The notes: a model not told the origin generated them from the letters alone. Numbered from the stretch's first letter, positions 1 to 11,602 are shown. The stretch is 52,902 bases of DNA from Bacteroidales bacterium (GCA_017483985.1 JAFUUB010000061.1:1-52902); one strand, 5' to 3'. A program made the numbers and translations.

Positions 1-9
1 CCGATCTGA

Positions 10-1644
<1,635 letters not shown>

Positions 1645-1652
1645 TTATATAA

Positions 1653-1919
1653 TTATAGTATCGCAAGGATGTCGGACTGGCGGACAATCAGCAGTTTCTT
1701 GCCGTCGACGGTCACTTCCGTGCCTGCATATTTGCCATAGAGGACCTGGTCGCCGACCTTTACCTCCATCGGTTCATCTTTCTTGCCGGGGCCGGCTGCC
1801 ACGATGACGCCCTGCTGCGGTTTTTCCTTTGCGGTGTCCGGGATATACAACCCGGCCGCGGTCTTCGTCTCGGCCTCGCGCGGCTCGATGACGACTCTGT
1901 CTGCCAATGGTTTGATCAT
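1653..1919 (-). CDS. groES: GroES co-chaperonin (10 kDa)
   Basis: This is the lid of the GroEL chamber, acting as a heptamer in the cytoplasm. The 88-residue product begins [13 protein letters not shown] and contains the mobile-loop segment [10 protein letters not shown] near residues 21-30 and the [14 protein letters not shown] core. Length and order match the family. It is the first gene of the groES-groL operon. A 201-base gap separates it from the divergent alpha-2-macroglobulin gene, and I could not find a convincing TAnnTTTG element for groES in that gap, which would fit a stress-type promoter. Identity is secure; the regulatory remark is inference. Confidence 0.98.
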   Translation of the reverse strand: MIKPLADRVVIEPREAETKTAAGLYIPDTAKEKPQQGVIVAAGPGKKDEPMEVKVGDQVLYGKYAGTEVTVDGKKLLIVRQSDILAIL

Positions 1920-2086
1920 GTTCTTATGTTTTTAAATTGTTATCTTGCCTGCCCCGAAGGGCACATCCCTATTCATCAACTGCCGTGCCAGCAGCCGAAA
2001 CTGACAAAATGGCACGAATTTCCCATTATGGCCGAAAAAAGCCGCATGAATATGCGCAAAACCGCGTTTCTTTGGGGAAGAATGCG

Positions 2087-2094
2087 TATTTTTG
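2087..2094 (+). promoter_or_regulatory. Candidate -7 element for the A2M-pbpC operon
   Basis: TATTTTTG matches the Bacteroidota -7 consensus TAnnTTTG and ends 26 bases before the chosen ATG at 2121. A well-spaced TTTG -33 element is not obvious, so this is only a partial match. Confidence 0.4.
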
Positions 2095-2120
2095 TAAGAG
2101 ACTTTTCAAATAGGATATCT

Positions 2121-5100
2121 ATGAACATTTCCATCCGGCGGACCTTGGCAGCCGCCTTTTCCCTCCTTCTGCTGGCCGCTTGCAACTCCCGGCAGAACTT
2201 CCTTCCCGATACTGATTTTTCCGGCTATGTATCTGCCTATAGCGGCGGTGTCATCCCCGAGGACGGCACGCTCCGCATCCAGCTGGCGACGCCCGCCGGT
2301 GCCCGTCCCGAAGACGGGCTGTTCACCTTCTCCCCCGCCCTTGGCGGCAGCATCCGCTGGATTTCCGACGAGATGGTCGAATTCATCCCCGACCAGGGTG
2401 CCCTCCAGCCCGGGAAAGCGTATAAAGCCACGTTCAACCTGGCCCGGGTCATGGAAGTCAAGGAGAAGAAATACAGTGCCTTCCCCTTCCGCTTCGCCGT
2501 CCAGGCCCGGTACGGGCAGCTGACTGCGGACCGGACCCTCCTGGAAAAAGGGGACGCGACCGTCGAAGGCACCCTGACCTTCAGCAGCCCCGTCGACACG
2601 GGAAAGGTCAGGAGCATGGTCCGGCTCGTCTGGCCGGACGGAGATCCCGTCCTGCGCCTCTCCGGTGCCCAGACGGGAGGAAAACAGGGATTCACCATCA
2701 CGGGCCTCGTCCGTGGGGATAAAGATAAAGTCCTTAAAATCAATTTCTCCGAAGCCGGAACCGGATTCAAGGTCAACGATGGAGTCCAGGTCGTCATCCC
2801 GGCCCGCGGCGCATTCAAGGTCCTCTCCGCCCGGCTCATCGAAGCCAGCGATCCTTACGTGGAAGTCCAGTTCAGCGACCCGGTCAGCATGCCCCAGGAA
2901 GGGCTTGTCACCCTGGACGGCGTCGGCCGCACCTACCTGCAGGCCGACCGGAACATCCTCAAGGTCTACTTCGATGAAAGACGCAAGGAAGACCTCGTGC
3001 TGACCGTCCATCCGGGCGTAAGGAACACCGACGGACAAGCCGTTGCCGAAGCCTTCACCCAGGTCCTGAAAGAATCCCGGCCCAAGCCGGCCGCCGTCAT
3101 CCCCCTGCAGGGCAACATCCTGCCGGACAGCCGGAACCTGGTCCTCCCCTTCCGCACCGTCGGGCTGCAGGCCGTCGACCTGCGCGTAATCCAGATCTAT
3201 GAGAACAACGTCCTTGCCTTCCTGCAGGACAACAACCTGGACGGCAGGGACCAGCTCCGCCGTTCCGGCCGGCTGGTCTACGGAAAGACCATCCGGCTGG
3301 ATGAGGATCCCGGCCGGGACCTGACGGCATGGCAGGACTGGAGCATCGACCTGGGACCGCTGCTGCGCCGCGAACCGGGTGCCATCTACCGCATCCGCCT
3401 GACATTCAAGCAGGAATATGCGCTGGGCAATGCCCAGGACCGCCTGATCCCCGTCGCCGCGAACACGCCGGATCCGGCGGATGAACGCATCTGGGACACC
3501 CCCGAATCCTACTACTGGGAGTCCTGGACCGACTGGGACAAGTACAACTGGCAGGACCGCGACGACCCCGACACTCCGTCCTATTACATGGATTCGGACC
3601 GCTTCCCGGTGGTCAACCTGATGACCTCCGACATCGGCCTGATTGCCAAATACGCCGACTCGGACCGGATCTGGGTCACGGCCACCGACCTGGGTTCGGC
3701 CAAACCGGCCGCCGGCGTCGAGATCGAAGCCTATAATTTCCAGCTCCGGAGCATCGGCCGCGGAAAGACCGGCGGAGACGGCAACTGCACCCTGACCCTG
3801 AAAGGCAAACCCTTCGCCGTGGTCGGACGGCGCGGAGAGACGGTCAGCTACCTCAAGGTAACGGACGGCAATGAAAAGAGCCTCAGCCGCTTCGACGTAG
3901 GCGGCACCAAGCTGGAAAAAGGGCTGAAGAGTTTTATCTACGGAGAACGGGGCGTCTGGCGGCCCGGCGACACCCTGCACGTCACCATGATCCTCCAGGA
4001 CAAGGGCGCCAACCTGCCTGACGGACACCCGGCCTCCCTCGAACTCTATACCCCGCAAGGCCAGTTCTACACCCGGCAGAGCCGCACCGCCACCGACGGA
4101 TTCTATGCCTTCGCCATCCCGACCCTGCCCGAAGATCCGACCGGATTCTGGAACGCCTACATCAAGGTCGGCGGTTCCTCTTTCCACAAATCGCTCCGCA
4201 TTGAGAGCATCAAGCCCAACCGGCTGAAAATCAGCCTGGACATGGGCAGCCAGACCCTGAAGGGCGGCACCCGTACCCAGGCCTCCGTCACTTCCAGCTG
4301 GCTGACCGGCCCTGCGGCGGCAGGCCTTCCGGTCAAGGCCGACATGACCCTGACCACGGCCGGGACCCACTTCAAAGGCTTCGACGGTTACACCTTCCTC
4401 GATCCGACCAAGTCCTTCTCGTCTGACGAAACCCGGATCATCGACACGCGGCTGGACGGCAAGGGCGCGGCACGTCTCGGCATCGACCTGCCCCAGGCCC
4501 AGGATGCCCCCGGCCTGCTCAAAGCCACCATCGTCTGCTCCGTCGAGGAACCCGGCGGCGATGCCAGCTTCGTCCCCATCACCCTGCCCTTCTCCCCGTT
4601 TGACGCCTATGTCGGCCTGAAGCTTCCGGAGACGACGGTAGAGACCGACCAGGACCATGCCTTCCCGGTGGCTGTTGTCGACGCGGACGGAAAACGCATC
4701 GGCGGCCACAACCTCGAATACCGCATCTACAAGATGGACTGGCGCTGGTGGTGGGAGAGCCGTGCCTCTGAACTCGATTCCTATGTCAACGGAACGGCCG
4801 CCCAGGTATTCGCCTCCGGCCGGCTTGTCTCTTCCGCCCAGGGAGATGTCAAGGTCCCCTTCCGTCTGGACTATCCCGAGTGGGGCCGTTTCCTCATCTA
4901 TGTCAAAGACCTGGACAGCGGACATGCCGCCGGCGGCATCTTCCTGGCCGACTGGCCGGCTTACCGGGGCCGCTCCGACAAGAAAGATCCGACAGCCCTG
5001 ACCATGCTCAGTTTCTCCCTGGACAAGGAGCGCTACGAAGCCGGTGAGACGGCGACCCTCTACATCCCGGCCGCCAAGAAGGGACGGGCCCTGGTATCCT

Positions 5101-7544
5101 TTGAGAACGGGTCCGGCGTCATCCGCCAGGAATGGGTCTCCACCGACGAGAACCGGGAGATTCCGTTCACCTTCAAGGTCACCGAGGACATGGTTCCGAA
5201 CTGTTATGTCCACCTGACCCTCCTCCAGCCCGTCGGCCAGTCGGACAATGACCTGCCGATCCGCCTGTACGGCGTCCAGCCTGTCTTCGCTGACATCCGG
5301 GATTCCCGCCTCGAGCCGGTCATCACCATGCCTGACGCCGTCCACCCGGAAGAGACCTTCACGGTCCGCATCAGCGAAAAGACCGGCCGGGCCATGACCT
5401 ACACCCTCGCCCTCGTGGATGAAGGCCTCCTGGACCTGACCGCCTTCAAGACGCCGGACCCGTGGAACACCCTGTATGCCCGCGAAGCCCTCGGCGTGCG
5501 GACCTGGGACCTGTTCGACGAAGTGATCGGCGGCTACAGCGGCCGTTTCTCCCCGATGTTCAGCGTCGGCGGCGACCAGCAGATCAACCCTGCCGCCAAG
5601 AAAGACAACCGCTTCAACCCGGTCGTCCGCGTCCTGGGCCCGTTCACCCTGCAGAAGGGCAGCCAGAGCCATACCCTCAAGCTCCCGATGTATGTCGGCA
5701 GCCTGCGCGTGATGGTGGTGGCCGGCCATGACAACGCCTTCGGCAACGCGGAGAAGACCGTGGCCGTCCGCTCCCCGCTCATGGTCGTCCCGACCCTGCC
5801 GCGGGTGCTGGGAACCAGCGAAAAGGTCATGCTCCCCGTCAATGTCTTCGCCATGGAGAACGATGTCCGCCAGGCCACGGTTTCCGTCAAGGTCGAAGGT
5901 CCGGTCAAGATCGTCGGCAGCGCTGCCAAGGAACTGACCTTCAGCGAGCCGGGTGACCAGCTGGTCCGTTTCGAACTCGAGACGGCCGGAGAAGGGACGG
6001 CGCGGGTCACGGTATCCGCCGCCGGCGCCGGCCATACTGCCTCCGAGACCATCTCCATCCAGGTCCGCAACCCCAACCCGCCCGTCATCCGGGTCCAGCG
6101 GAAGAGCCTGGCCGCCGGGGAACAGGCGACCTTCACATACACCAACGCCCAGACCGCGCAAATGACCCTGACCGGTTTCCCGGCCATCGACGTCAACGGC
6201 GCCTTCTCCTACTCACGGGATTACCGCTATACCTGCACCGAGCAGCTTTCGGCCCGCGGCCTGACCCTGCTCCATACCCTCGACATGCTGACGGAGGCCA
6301 ACGCCGCCACCGCGAAGGAAATCCTTCCCGAACTGGTCCGCGAGCTCTATGCCCGGCAGTTGCCGGACGGCGGCTTCGTCTACTGGCCGGGCGAGAACAA
6401 CGCCCAGACCTGGGTCTCCTCCATGGCCGGTCTCTTCCTGAGCGAAGCCGCCGCCAAGGGCTATCCCGTCGAGCGTGAGGCCCTGCGCCGCTGGACATCC
6501 TTCCAGCAGAAAGCTATCGCCAATTACCGGGCCTCCGACAAGGCACGGTATGACCTGGACCAGGCCTTCCGCCTCTATGCCCTGGCCGTCGCCGGTGCCG
6601 CAGACGCCGGTGCGATGAACCGGCTCAAGGAGCAGGCCGGGCTCAGCCCGCAGGCCCGCTGGATGCTGGCAGCCACCTATGCCGTCACGGGCAAGAAAGC
6701 CGTCGGGGCCCAGCTGGTCCAGGCAGCGGACAACTTTGCCGGATACGACGGCGACCGGCTGACCTTCGGCAGTTCCCTCAGGGACAAAGCCCTCGCCGCG
6801 GGGACCCTGGCCCTGCTCGACCAGGGCGGCCGTGCCCTGGAAATCGCCCAGGACGTGGCCGAGGCCTTCGCACCCGGCTATAGCTCCACCCAGGAAATGG
6901 CCTTCGCCGCCATGGCGATGGACCGTCTCTCCGGCATGACCACGACCGGTACCCTCGCCGCGGACATCAACGGGAAGGCCGTCCAGACGCCCAAATCCGT
7001 CTGGTCCACCGACGTCGATGCCTCTGCCGGAGAGGCTTCCGTAACCAACCGCTCCGACGGTCCCGTCTATGTCTCGCTCGTCACGGTCGGCCGCGTCCCG
7101 GCCGGGACGCCGGTACCGGCACGCCATTCCGGCCTGCGCCTGGCCGTCACCTATACCGACATGCGGGGCGTAGCCGTCGACCCGCGGTCGCTGCTGCAAG
7201 GCACGGATTTCACCGCCACCATCAAGGTCACTTCGGAAAACAGCCTGCAGGATTACAGCCGCCTGGCCCTGACCTTCCCGCTGCCTTCCGGATGGGAGAT
7301 CTACAACGACCGCCTCTTCGCCGGACAGGTCGCCGCCCAGAATGCCTATGATTTCCAAGACATCCGGGACGACGCCAGCATCTGGTACTTCGACCTGCCG
7401 ATGGGGACTTCGAAGACCTTCAAACTCCGCCTGCGGGCGGCCTATGAAGGAAGCTTCACCCTGCCGCCGGTCACTTGCGAGGCCATGTATGACAGCCTGG
7501 TAGCGGCCAATACCGCCTCCGGCACCGCGGCGGTCACCCGATGA
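2121..7544 (+). CDS. Alpha-2-macroglobulin family lipoprotein with thioester
   Basis: This is a large protease-trapping protein, predicted to be lipid-anchored in the envelope. I chose the ATG at 2121 because it gives a clean lipoprotein signal (arginines, hydrophobic run, LLAAC with Cys21); the open frame extends upstream to 1926 but has no signal there. The 1807-residue product contains MG-type beta domains in its first two thirds, then the thioester motif CTEQ at about residues 1372-1375, and an alpha-helical terpenoid-cyclase-like region after it. In E. coli the equivalent protein (YfhM) is encoded beside pbpC. Here its TGA overlaps the ATG of pbpC, so translation is probably coupled. Bacterial A2Ms are thought to trap foreign proteases that breach the outer membrane; that role is inferred from the family. 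Confidence 0.93.
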   Translation: MNISIRRTLAAAFSLLLLAACNSRQNFLPDTDFSGYVSAYSGGVIPEDGTLRIQLATPAGARPEDGLFTFSPALGGSIRWISDEMVEFIPDQGALQPGKAYKATFNLARVMEVKEKKYSAFPFRFAVQARYGQLTADRTLLEKGDATVEGTLTFSSPVDTGKVRSMVRLVWPDGDPVLRLSGAQTGGKQGFTITGLVRGDKDKVLKINFSEAGTGFKVNDGVQVVIPARGAFKVLSARLIEASDPYVEVQFSDPVSMPQEGLVTLDGVGRTYLQADRNILKVYFDERRKEDLVLTVHPGVRNTDGQAVAEAFTQVLKESRPKPAAVIPLQGNILPDSRNLVLPFRTVGLQAVDLRVIQIYENNVLAFLQDNNLDGRDQLRRSGRLVYGKTIRLDEDPGRDLTAWQDWSIDLGPLLRREPGAIYRIRLTFKQEYALGNAQDRLIPVAANTPDPADERIWDTPESYYWESWTDWDKYNWQDRDDPDTPSYYMDSDRFPVVNLMTSDIGLIAKYADSDRIWVTATDLGSAKPAAGVEIEAYNFQLRSIGRGKTGGDGNCTLTLKGKPFAVVGRRGETVSYLKVTDGNEKSLSRFDVGGTKLEKGLKSFIYGERGVWRPGDTLHVTMILQDKGANLPDGHPASLELYTPQGQFYTRQSRTATDGFYAFAIPTLPEDPTGFWNAYIKVGGSSFHKSLRIESIKPNRLKISLDMGSQTLKGGTRTQASVTSSWLTGPAAAGLPVKADMTLTTAGTHFKGFDGYTFLDPTKSFSSDETRIIDTRLDGKGAARLGIDLPQAQDAPGLLKATIVCSVEEPGGDASFVPITLPFSPFDAYVGLKLPETTVETDQDHAFPVAVVDADGKRIGGHNLEYRIYKMDWRWWWESRASELDSYVNGTAAQVFASGRLVSSAQGDVKVPFRLDYPEWGRFLIYVKDLDSGHAAGGIFLADWPAYRGRSDKKDPTALTMLSFSLDKERYEAGETATLYIPAAKKGRALVSFENGSGVIRQEWVSTDENREIPFTFKVTEDMVPNCYVHLTLLQPVGQSDNDLPIRLYGVQPVFADIRDSRLEPVITMPDAVHPEETFTVRISEKTGRAMTYTLALVDEGLLDLTAFKTPDPWNTLYAREALGVRTWDLFDEVIGGYSGRFSPMFSVGGDQQINPAAKKDNRFNPVVRVLGPFTLQKGSQSHTLKLPMYVGSLRVMVVAGHDNAFGNAEKTVAVRSPLMVVPTLPRVLGTSEKVMLPVNVFAMENDVRQATVSVKVEGPVKIVGSAAKELTFSEPGDQLVRFELETAGEGTARVTVSAAGAGHTASETISIQVRNPNPPVIRVQRKSLAAGEQATFTYTNAQTAQMTLTGFPAIDVNGAFSYSRDYRYTCTEQLSARGLTLLHTLDMLTEANAATAKEILPELVRELYARQLPDGGFVYWPGENNAQTWVSSMAGLFLSEAAAKGYPVEREALRRWTSFQQKAIANYRASDKARYDLDQAFRLYALAVAGAADAGAMNRLKEQAGLSPQARWMLAATYAVTGKKAVGAQLVQAADNFAGYDGDRLTFGSSLRDKALAAGTLALLDQGGRALEIAQDVAEAFAPGYSSTQEMAFAAMAMDRLSGMTTTGTLAADINGKAVQTPKSVWSTDVDASAGEASVTNRSDGPVYVSLVTVGRVPAGTPVPARHSGLRLAVTYTDMRGVAVDPRSLLQGTDFTATIKVTSENSLQDYSRLALTFPLPSGWEIYNDRLFAGQVAAQNAYDFQDIRDDASIWYFDLPMGTSKTFKLRLRAAYEGSFTLPPVTCEAMYDSLVAANTASGTAAVTR

Positions 7545-9742
7545 AAAAGCCGTCCCGGAAACAAGCCGTCCTCGCGGCGGCCGGCGTCCTGCTGCTGGCC
7601 TGGCTCTGCTGCCTGCCACGGACGCTTTTCCGGGACGTCCCGTATTCCACCGTCGCCGAAGACCGGGACGGGAACCTGCTCGGCGCCCGCATCGCAGCGG
7701 ACGGCCAGTGGCGCTTCCCGCCCCGGGACACGGTGCCGGAGAGATTCGCCACGGCCCTCATCCAGTTCGAGGACCGGTATTTCCGTTGGCACCCGGGGGT
7801 CAACCCGGTGGCCATCCTGCGCGCGCTGGCCGGCAACCTGAAGGCAGGCCATGTCACCAGTGGCGGCAGCACGCTGACCATGCAGGTGATCCGCATGTCG
7901 CGCGGCCGCGAGCGGACGCTCTGGCAGAAATGCATCGAAGCGCTCCAGGCGACCCGGCTGGAAGCACGCTGCAGCAAGGATGAGATTCTCGCCCTGTATG
8001 CGGCCCATGCCCCGTTCGGGGGCAATGTCGTCGGGCTGGAGGCCGCCTCCTGGCGGTATTTCGGGAGGCCGGCCGAAGACCTCTCCTGGGGCGAGGCAGC
8101 CACGCTCGCCGTGCTGCCCAATGCGCCGTCCAGCATGCACCCCGGGAAAGGGCGGGAACAGCTGAAAGCCAAACGTGACCGGTTGCTGGACAAACTGTTG
8201 GATCGCGGTTACCTGGATTCCCTGGACCACGATCTGGCCTGCGACGAACCCCTTCCGCAGGCTCCGAAAGCCCTGCCTTCCCATGCCCCGCACTGGGTTG
8301 AAACCCAGCCCAAGGCCCGCCGGACCCGCAGCAGCCTCTCCCTATCCCTCCAGGAACAGGTGGAAGCCGTCTCAGACCGGTGGTCCCGGGAACTGGACCG
8401 CGGCGGCATCGCCGACCTGTGCGCCGTGGTCCTGGACAACCGGACCGGAGCCGTACTGGCCTATGTCGGCAATGCCGATCCCGGTCGCGAACGCCCCGGC
8501 CGGCAGGTTGACATCGCCCGCGCACCGCGCAGCACCGGCAGCATTCTCAAGCCCTTCCTCTACTGTGCCTTGCTGCAGGAAGGGCAGATCCTGCCCAACA
8601 CCCTGCTGCCGGACATCCCGATCAACATCCAGGGATTCTCCCCGCAAAACTTCGACCTCCAGTTCTATGGTGCCGTTCCGGCGGCCAATGCCCTGGCCCG
8701 TTCCCTCAACGTTCCCGCCGTCCACATGCTCCGGCGCTACGGCGTTCCCAAGTTCCACCAGCTCCTGCGCGAAGCCGGCCTGACGACGCTGACCCGCCAG
8801 CCCTCCGACTACGGACTGTCCCTGATCCTGGGCGGCGGGGAAGGTACCTTGCTGGACATCACCCGTGCCTACGGCCGGCTCGCCCGCAGTTACCTGTACG
8901 ACATCGACGGCCCCCTCCATGACAAAGTGGCACTCTGGCATACCTTCGAAGCCCTTTCGGAAGTCAACCGCCCGGACGAGATCGACTGGCACCTGGTCCG
9001 TTCCATCCGCAAGATCGCCTGGAAGACCGGCACCAGCTATGGTTTCCGGGATGCCTGGGCGGTCGGCATCTCGCCGGATTATACGGTCGGTGTCTGGGCC
9101 GGGAATGCAGCCGGGCAGGGCGTTCCCGGACTGACCGGTGCCCGGACGGCCGGTCCGGTACTCTTCGAAATCTTCGGATTGCTGCCGGTGCAGGCTGCCG
9201 ATTCCCCCTATGCGGAAGGCGCCTGGTTCGCCGAGCCGCCGGCCTCGGACGGCATCCGGGTCGAGACCTGCGCCGTTTCCGGCCACCTGAAAGGCCTGTA
9301 CTGCGCCGAAGCCGACACCCTGCTGCTGCCCAAGGCCGCCCTGGAAAGCGAAGCCTGCCCCTATCACCAGCCGGACGGGGCCTTCCTCCTGCCGCCCGCC
9401 ATGGAATGGTATTACCGCCAGCACCATCCGGAGTACCATCCGCCCGTCCACGGGGAACGGACCGTCATGGAGTTCATCTACCCCGAACCCGGCAGCACCC
9501 TCTGGCTGCCCCGCCAGCTTGACGGATCGGTCAAGGGCGCCGTCTTCCAGCTGGCCCACCGGGATCCCTCCGCCACGGTCTTCTGGCACATGGACGGGGA
9601 ATACCTGGGCCAGACCCGCTACCTGCACCAGCTTTCCCTGCTGCCCGAAGCGGGCGACCATTCCCTCACCGTTGTCGACGCCGAGGGCCGGACGCTCTCC
9701 ATCCGCTTCCGCATTGCCGAAAATGGTCAAAAGGGCGAATAA
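7541..9742 (+). CDS. pbpC: Penicillin-binding protein 1C (bifunctional peptidoglycan synthase)
   Basis: This is a membrane-anchored peptidoglycan glycosyltransferase/transpeptidase of 733 residues. An N-terminal hydrophobic anchor (about residues 9-24) is followed by the glycosyltransferase domain with the EDRYF motif (Glu77) and GGSTLTMQ. The transpeptidase domain has the catalytic SILK (Ser334, Lys337), SLN, and KTGT (Lys495) motifs. The C-terminal 150 residues match the PBP1C-specific beta domain. The start overlaps the A2M stop by four bases, the established A2M-PbpC pairing in which the synthase is thought to repair the wall at sites where the macroglobulin acts. All three transpeptidase motifs are present, so the enzyme looks functional. 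Confidence 0.97.
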   Translation: MKKPSRKQAVLAAAGVLLLAWLCCLPRTLFRDVPYSTVAEDRDGNLLGARIAADGQWRFPPRDTVPERFATALIQFEDRYFRWHPGVNPVAILRALAGNLKAGHVTSGGSTLTMQVIRMSRGRERTLWQKCIEALQATRLEARCSKDEILALYAAHAPFGGNVVGLEAASWRYFGRPAEDLSWGEAATLAVLPNAPSSMHPGKGREQLKAKRDRLLDKLLDRGYLDSLDHDLACDEPLPQAPKALPSHAPHWVETQPKARRTRSSLSLSLQEQVEAVSDRWSRELDRGGIADLCAVVLDNRTGAVLAYVGNADPGRERPGRQVDIARAPRSTGSILKPFLYCALLQEGQILPNTLLPDIPINIQGFSPQNFDLQFYGAVPAANALARSLNVPAVHMLRRYGVPKFHQLLREAGLTTLTRQPSDYGLSLILGGGEGTLLDITRAYGRLARSYLYDIDGPLHDKVALWHTFEALSEVNRPDEIDWHLVRSIRKIAWKTGTSYGFRDAWAVGISPDYTVGVWAGNAAGQGVPGLTGARTAGPVLFEIFGLLPVQAADSPYAEGAWFAEPPASDGIRVETCAVSGHLKGLYCAEADTLLLPKAALESEACPYHQPDGAFLLPPAMEWYYRQHHPEYHPPVHGERTVMEFIYPEPGSTLWLPRQLDGSVKGAVFQLAHRDPSATVFWHMDGEYLGQTRYLHQLSLLPEAGDHSLTVVDAEGRTLSIRFRIAENGQKGE

Positions 9743-9852
9743 TCCGCCCTTGAAGTCTTACCTATTTGTCTTTCGCAGAAACATTTACGATATTCGTTCG
9801 ATTTTGCATCCGTGCGAAAACGGCCCGCAAATAAAACGAACTAATCAGATAT

Positions 9853-10005
9853 ATGTTTATGAAAAAGAAACAATGGTATGAGGCCCCCGAGGCCGAAGTC
9901 CTCGACATCCGGCTCGAGGCGAGCATCTTGTCCAAGGAAGAGTCAATCGACGGCAACGGCGGAGAGAACCTGAACGATCCCATCACCAACGATCCCTGGT
10001 CTTAA
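9853..10005 (+). CDS. Small peptide (50 aa) preceding a fimbrillin-like lipoprotein
   Basis: This short frame begins MFMKKKQWYEAPEAEVLDI and ends NDPITNDPWS. The first ATG is at 9853; a second at 9859 would give MKKKQ and is equally plausible. The pattern of a lysine start, an aromatic-APE-EVL-I segment, a hydrophobic ILS and then an acidic Gly/Asn/Asp tail resembles a class of roughly 50-residue Bacteroidales proteins often found beside surface lipoproteins. That resemblance is from memory and no function is established to my knowledge. It has no signal peptide. The lipoprotein gene follows after 26 bases on the same strand, so the two are probably cotranscribed. A loose inverted repeat in the leader (GTTCG near 9810, CGAAC near 9837) may structure the mRNA. 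Confidence 0.6.
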   Translation: MFMKKKQWYEAPEAEVLDIRLEASILSKEESIDGNGGENLNDPITNDPWS

Positions 10006-10031
10006 GTCCCACCCCAGAAAAGAAACTCACC

Positions 10032-11477
10032 ATGAGAAAATCCATATTCTCCCTGCTCGCCCTTGCGGCGGCATTCGCCGTATCCTGCAACAAGGAAAAA
10101 GCCCTCGAGGCCCCGGTCGCCGGGGAAGTCTCCACCCATCCCGTCACCATCGAAGGCACCTATGTCGCCACCAAGACGGCCTATGCCAACGAGAAGACCT
10201 TCAGCTGGCTCGCCGGTGACAAGATCTCCGTCATGGAAGACCTCGACGGCACCGTGAAATTCAACGAATTCACCGCCGCCTCCGAAGGCGCGACGACCAC
10301 CTTCGACGGAAAGATCTCCGACGGCGCCACCCTCGGCCAGTGGGCGGTCTACCCTTCGACCCTCGAGCCGGCCGTCACCGACGGCACCCTTTCGGTCGAA
10401 ATCCCCTACTTCTATGAATTGAATGACAATCCCCTCTCCGCCCTTCCGCTCGTCGGCCAGAAGCAGGAGGATGATTCCTACAAGTTCATCTCCTCCATGG
10501 GTATTGTCAAGTTCACGCTGACCCATGTTCCCGAGACCGCCGGGTACGTCTTCCTCTATACGGGTGAAACCGTTGTTGCCGGCGGATTCAACGTCGATGC
10601 AGAAGGCGTCATCAAGATCGGAAACCAAAGCACCGGCGAGGCGAACTCCCTCGTAATGGAAGTTGTCCCTTCTGCCGACAACACGGTCGAAGCCTATTTA
10701 CCGGTTCCGGTTGGCGCCCTTCCCGCCGGCTGCGAGATCCGGCTGTATGCGACGGACGGCGCGACCCTTCTTTTCAGCCAACAGACCGTCAAAGAGATCC
10801 CGGTGGTCCGCAATACCGTTACGGAGGTGGCACCGCTCACCCTGCCGGATTCCGGACTGACGCTGGAAGATATCCTCGGAGACTACACCCTTACGGGAAC
10901 CAGCCCTTGGGCAGATAATGATGGCAATTATGATGTTACTTCGACCATCAAGATCTCGGAGAATCCCTACGCCGACCTGTCCGATTACGGAAATGTCATC
11001 ATTACCGGCAATCTCCTGGGTGTTCCCATCAACAACTACCCGGTTTTCGCCATGTTCAACCCCGTAGATGCGACACTCAGCATCAGTGCCTGGGTCCCGA
11101 TTTACTGGAATAGCAGTTATGTCGAGCCGACGGAAGGTGAAGAAGAAGATCCGAATAACTTCGAAGCGATCTACATCTATCACTTCGTCTATGCCAGCAA
11201 TAGCATTTCGGCTTCGAGTGAGCCGCTGGTCTTCCAGTTCAGCGACGCCAACCAGTTTGCGTCCAGCTTCGCCGGCAGCAGTTATCTGGGCCTCCTGATG
11301 AGCAATAACTACATCTTCGACATGTTCAATCCGGTCTCCGGCACCCGTAACGAGGCTACGGCTGAAGAGGGTGGCGAGGTGGTTCCGGCCGGTGCTCCGG
11401 CCAAGGCGCCCCGCCTGATGGGCACGGAGCTGAAAAGCCAGGTTTCCGTCAAAAGAGGCCTCGTCAAGATGAAATAA
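10032..11477 (+). CDS. Fimbrillin-like surface lipoprotein
   Basis: The 481-residue product has a type II signal (MRKSIFSLLALAAAFAVSC, Cys19) and the KTAYANEKTFSWLAGDKI segment near residues 50-70. Short beta strands then lead into QWAVYPS. That series is typical of Mfa-like fimbrillin N-terminal domains: a 'KT.Y.....F.W..GD.I' block followed by '.YPA'. The second half (from about residue 260) is less familiar; its acidic loop EGEEEDPNN and an Ala/Pro-rich tail could be linkers. No C-terminal anchor is seen. It follows the 50-residue peptide gene and is closed by a strong terminator. It may be a minor fimbrial subunit or an unpolymerised surface lipoprotein; the exact role is unknown. Confidence 0.72.
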   Translation: MRKSIFSLLALAAAFAVSCNKEKALEAPVAGEVSTHPVTIEGTYVATKTAYANEKTFSWLAGDKISVMEDLDGTVKFNEFTAASEGATTTFDGKISDGATLGQWAVYPSTLEPAVTDGTLSVEIPYFYELNDNPLSALPLVGQKQEDDSYKFISSMGIVKFTLTHVPETAGYVFLYTGETVVAGGFNVDAEGVIKIGNQSTGEANSLVMEVVPSADNTVEAYLPVPVGALPAGCEIRLYATDGATLLFSQQTVKEIPVVRNTVTEVAPLTLPDSGLTLEDILGDYTLTGTSPWADNDGNYDVTSTIKISENPYADLSDYGNVIITGNLLGVPINNYPVFAMFNPVDATLSISAWVPIYWNSSYVEPTEGEEEDPNNFEAIYIYHFVYASNSISASSEPLVFQFSDANQFASSFAGSSYLGLLMSNNYIFDMFNPVSGTRNEATAEEGGEVVPAGAPAKAPRLMGTELKSQVSVKRGLVKMK

Positions 11478-11495
11478 TCCATCCCTCTATAACGC

Positions 11496-11530
11496 AGAAA
11501 GCCGCCGGGGGAAAAAACCGGCGGCTTTCT
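11496..11530 (+). terminator. Intrinsic terminator after the fimbrillin-like gene
   Basis: A perfect 13-bp inverted repeat (AGAAAGCCGCCGG and its complement, 11496-11508 with 11518-11530) has a 9-base loop. It lies 18 bases after the stop codon. The T-run on the + strand is short (CTTTCTTG), and the A-rich loop is unusual. Confidence 0.85.
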
Positions 11531-11558
11531 TGTACTCCAGGGAATATGCTGTCATAAT

Positions 11559-11588
11559 TTTGAAATGATGTCAGTTTTTATATCTTTG
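11559..11588 (+). promoter_or_regulatory. Promoter of the RHH/PIN toxin-antitoxin operon
   Basis: TTTG (11559-11562), an 18-base spacer and TATCTTTG (11581-11588) closely match the Bacteroidota vegetative promoter. The ATG of the antitoxin is 14 bases beyond it, so the leader is very short. Confidence 0.75.
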
Positions 11589-11602
11589 CAAAAAAAAGAG
11601 TC

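Noticed and set aside
1926..2120. Upstream extension of the A2M frame (65 codons)
   Set aside because: It lacks a signal sequence and spans the probable promoter; the ATG at 2121 gives a canonical lipoprotein signal.
2106..6161. 1351-codon open frame on the minus strand opposite the A2M gene
   Set aside because: Gly/Asp/Val-rich low-complexity composition typical of antisense frames in GC-rich genes; the + strand A2M is clearly the real gene.
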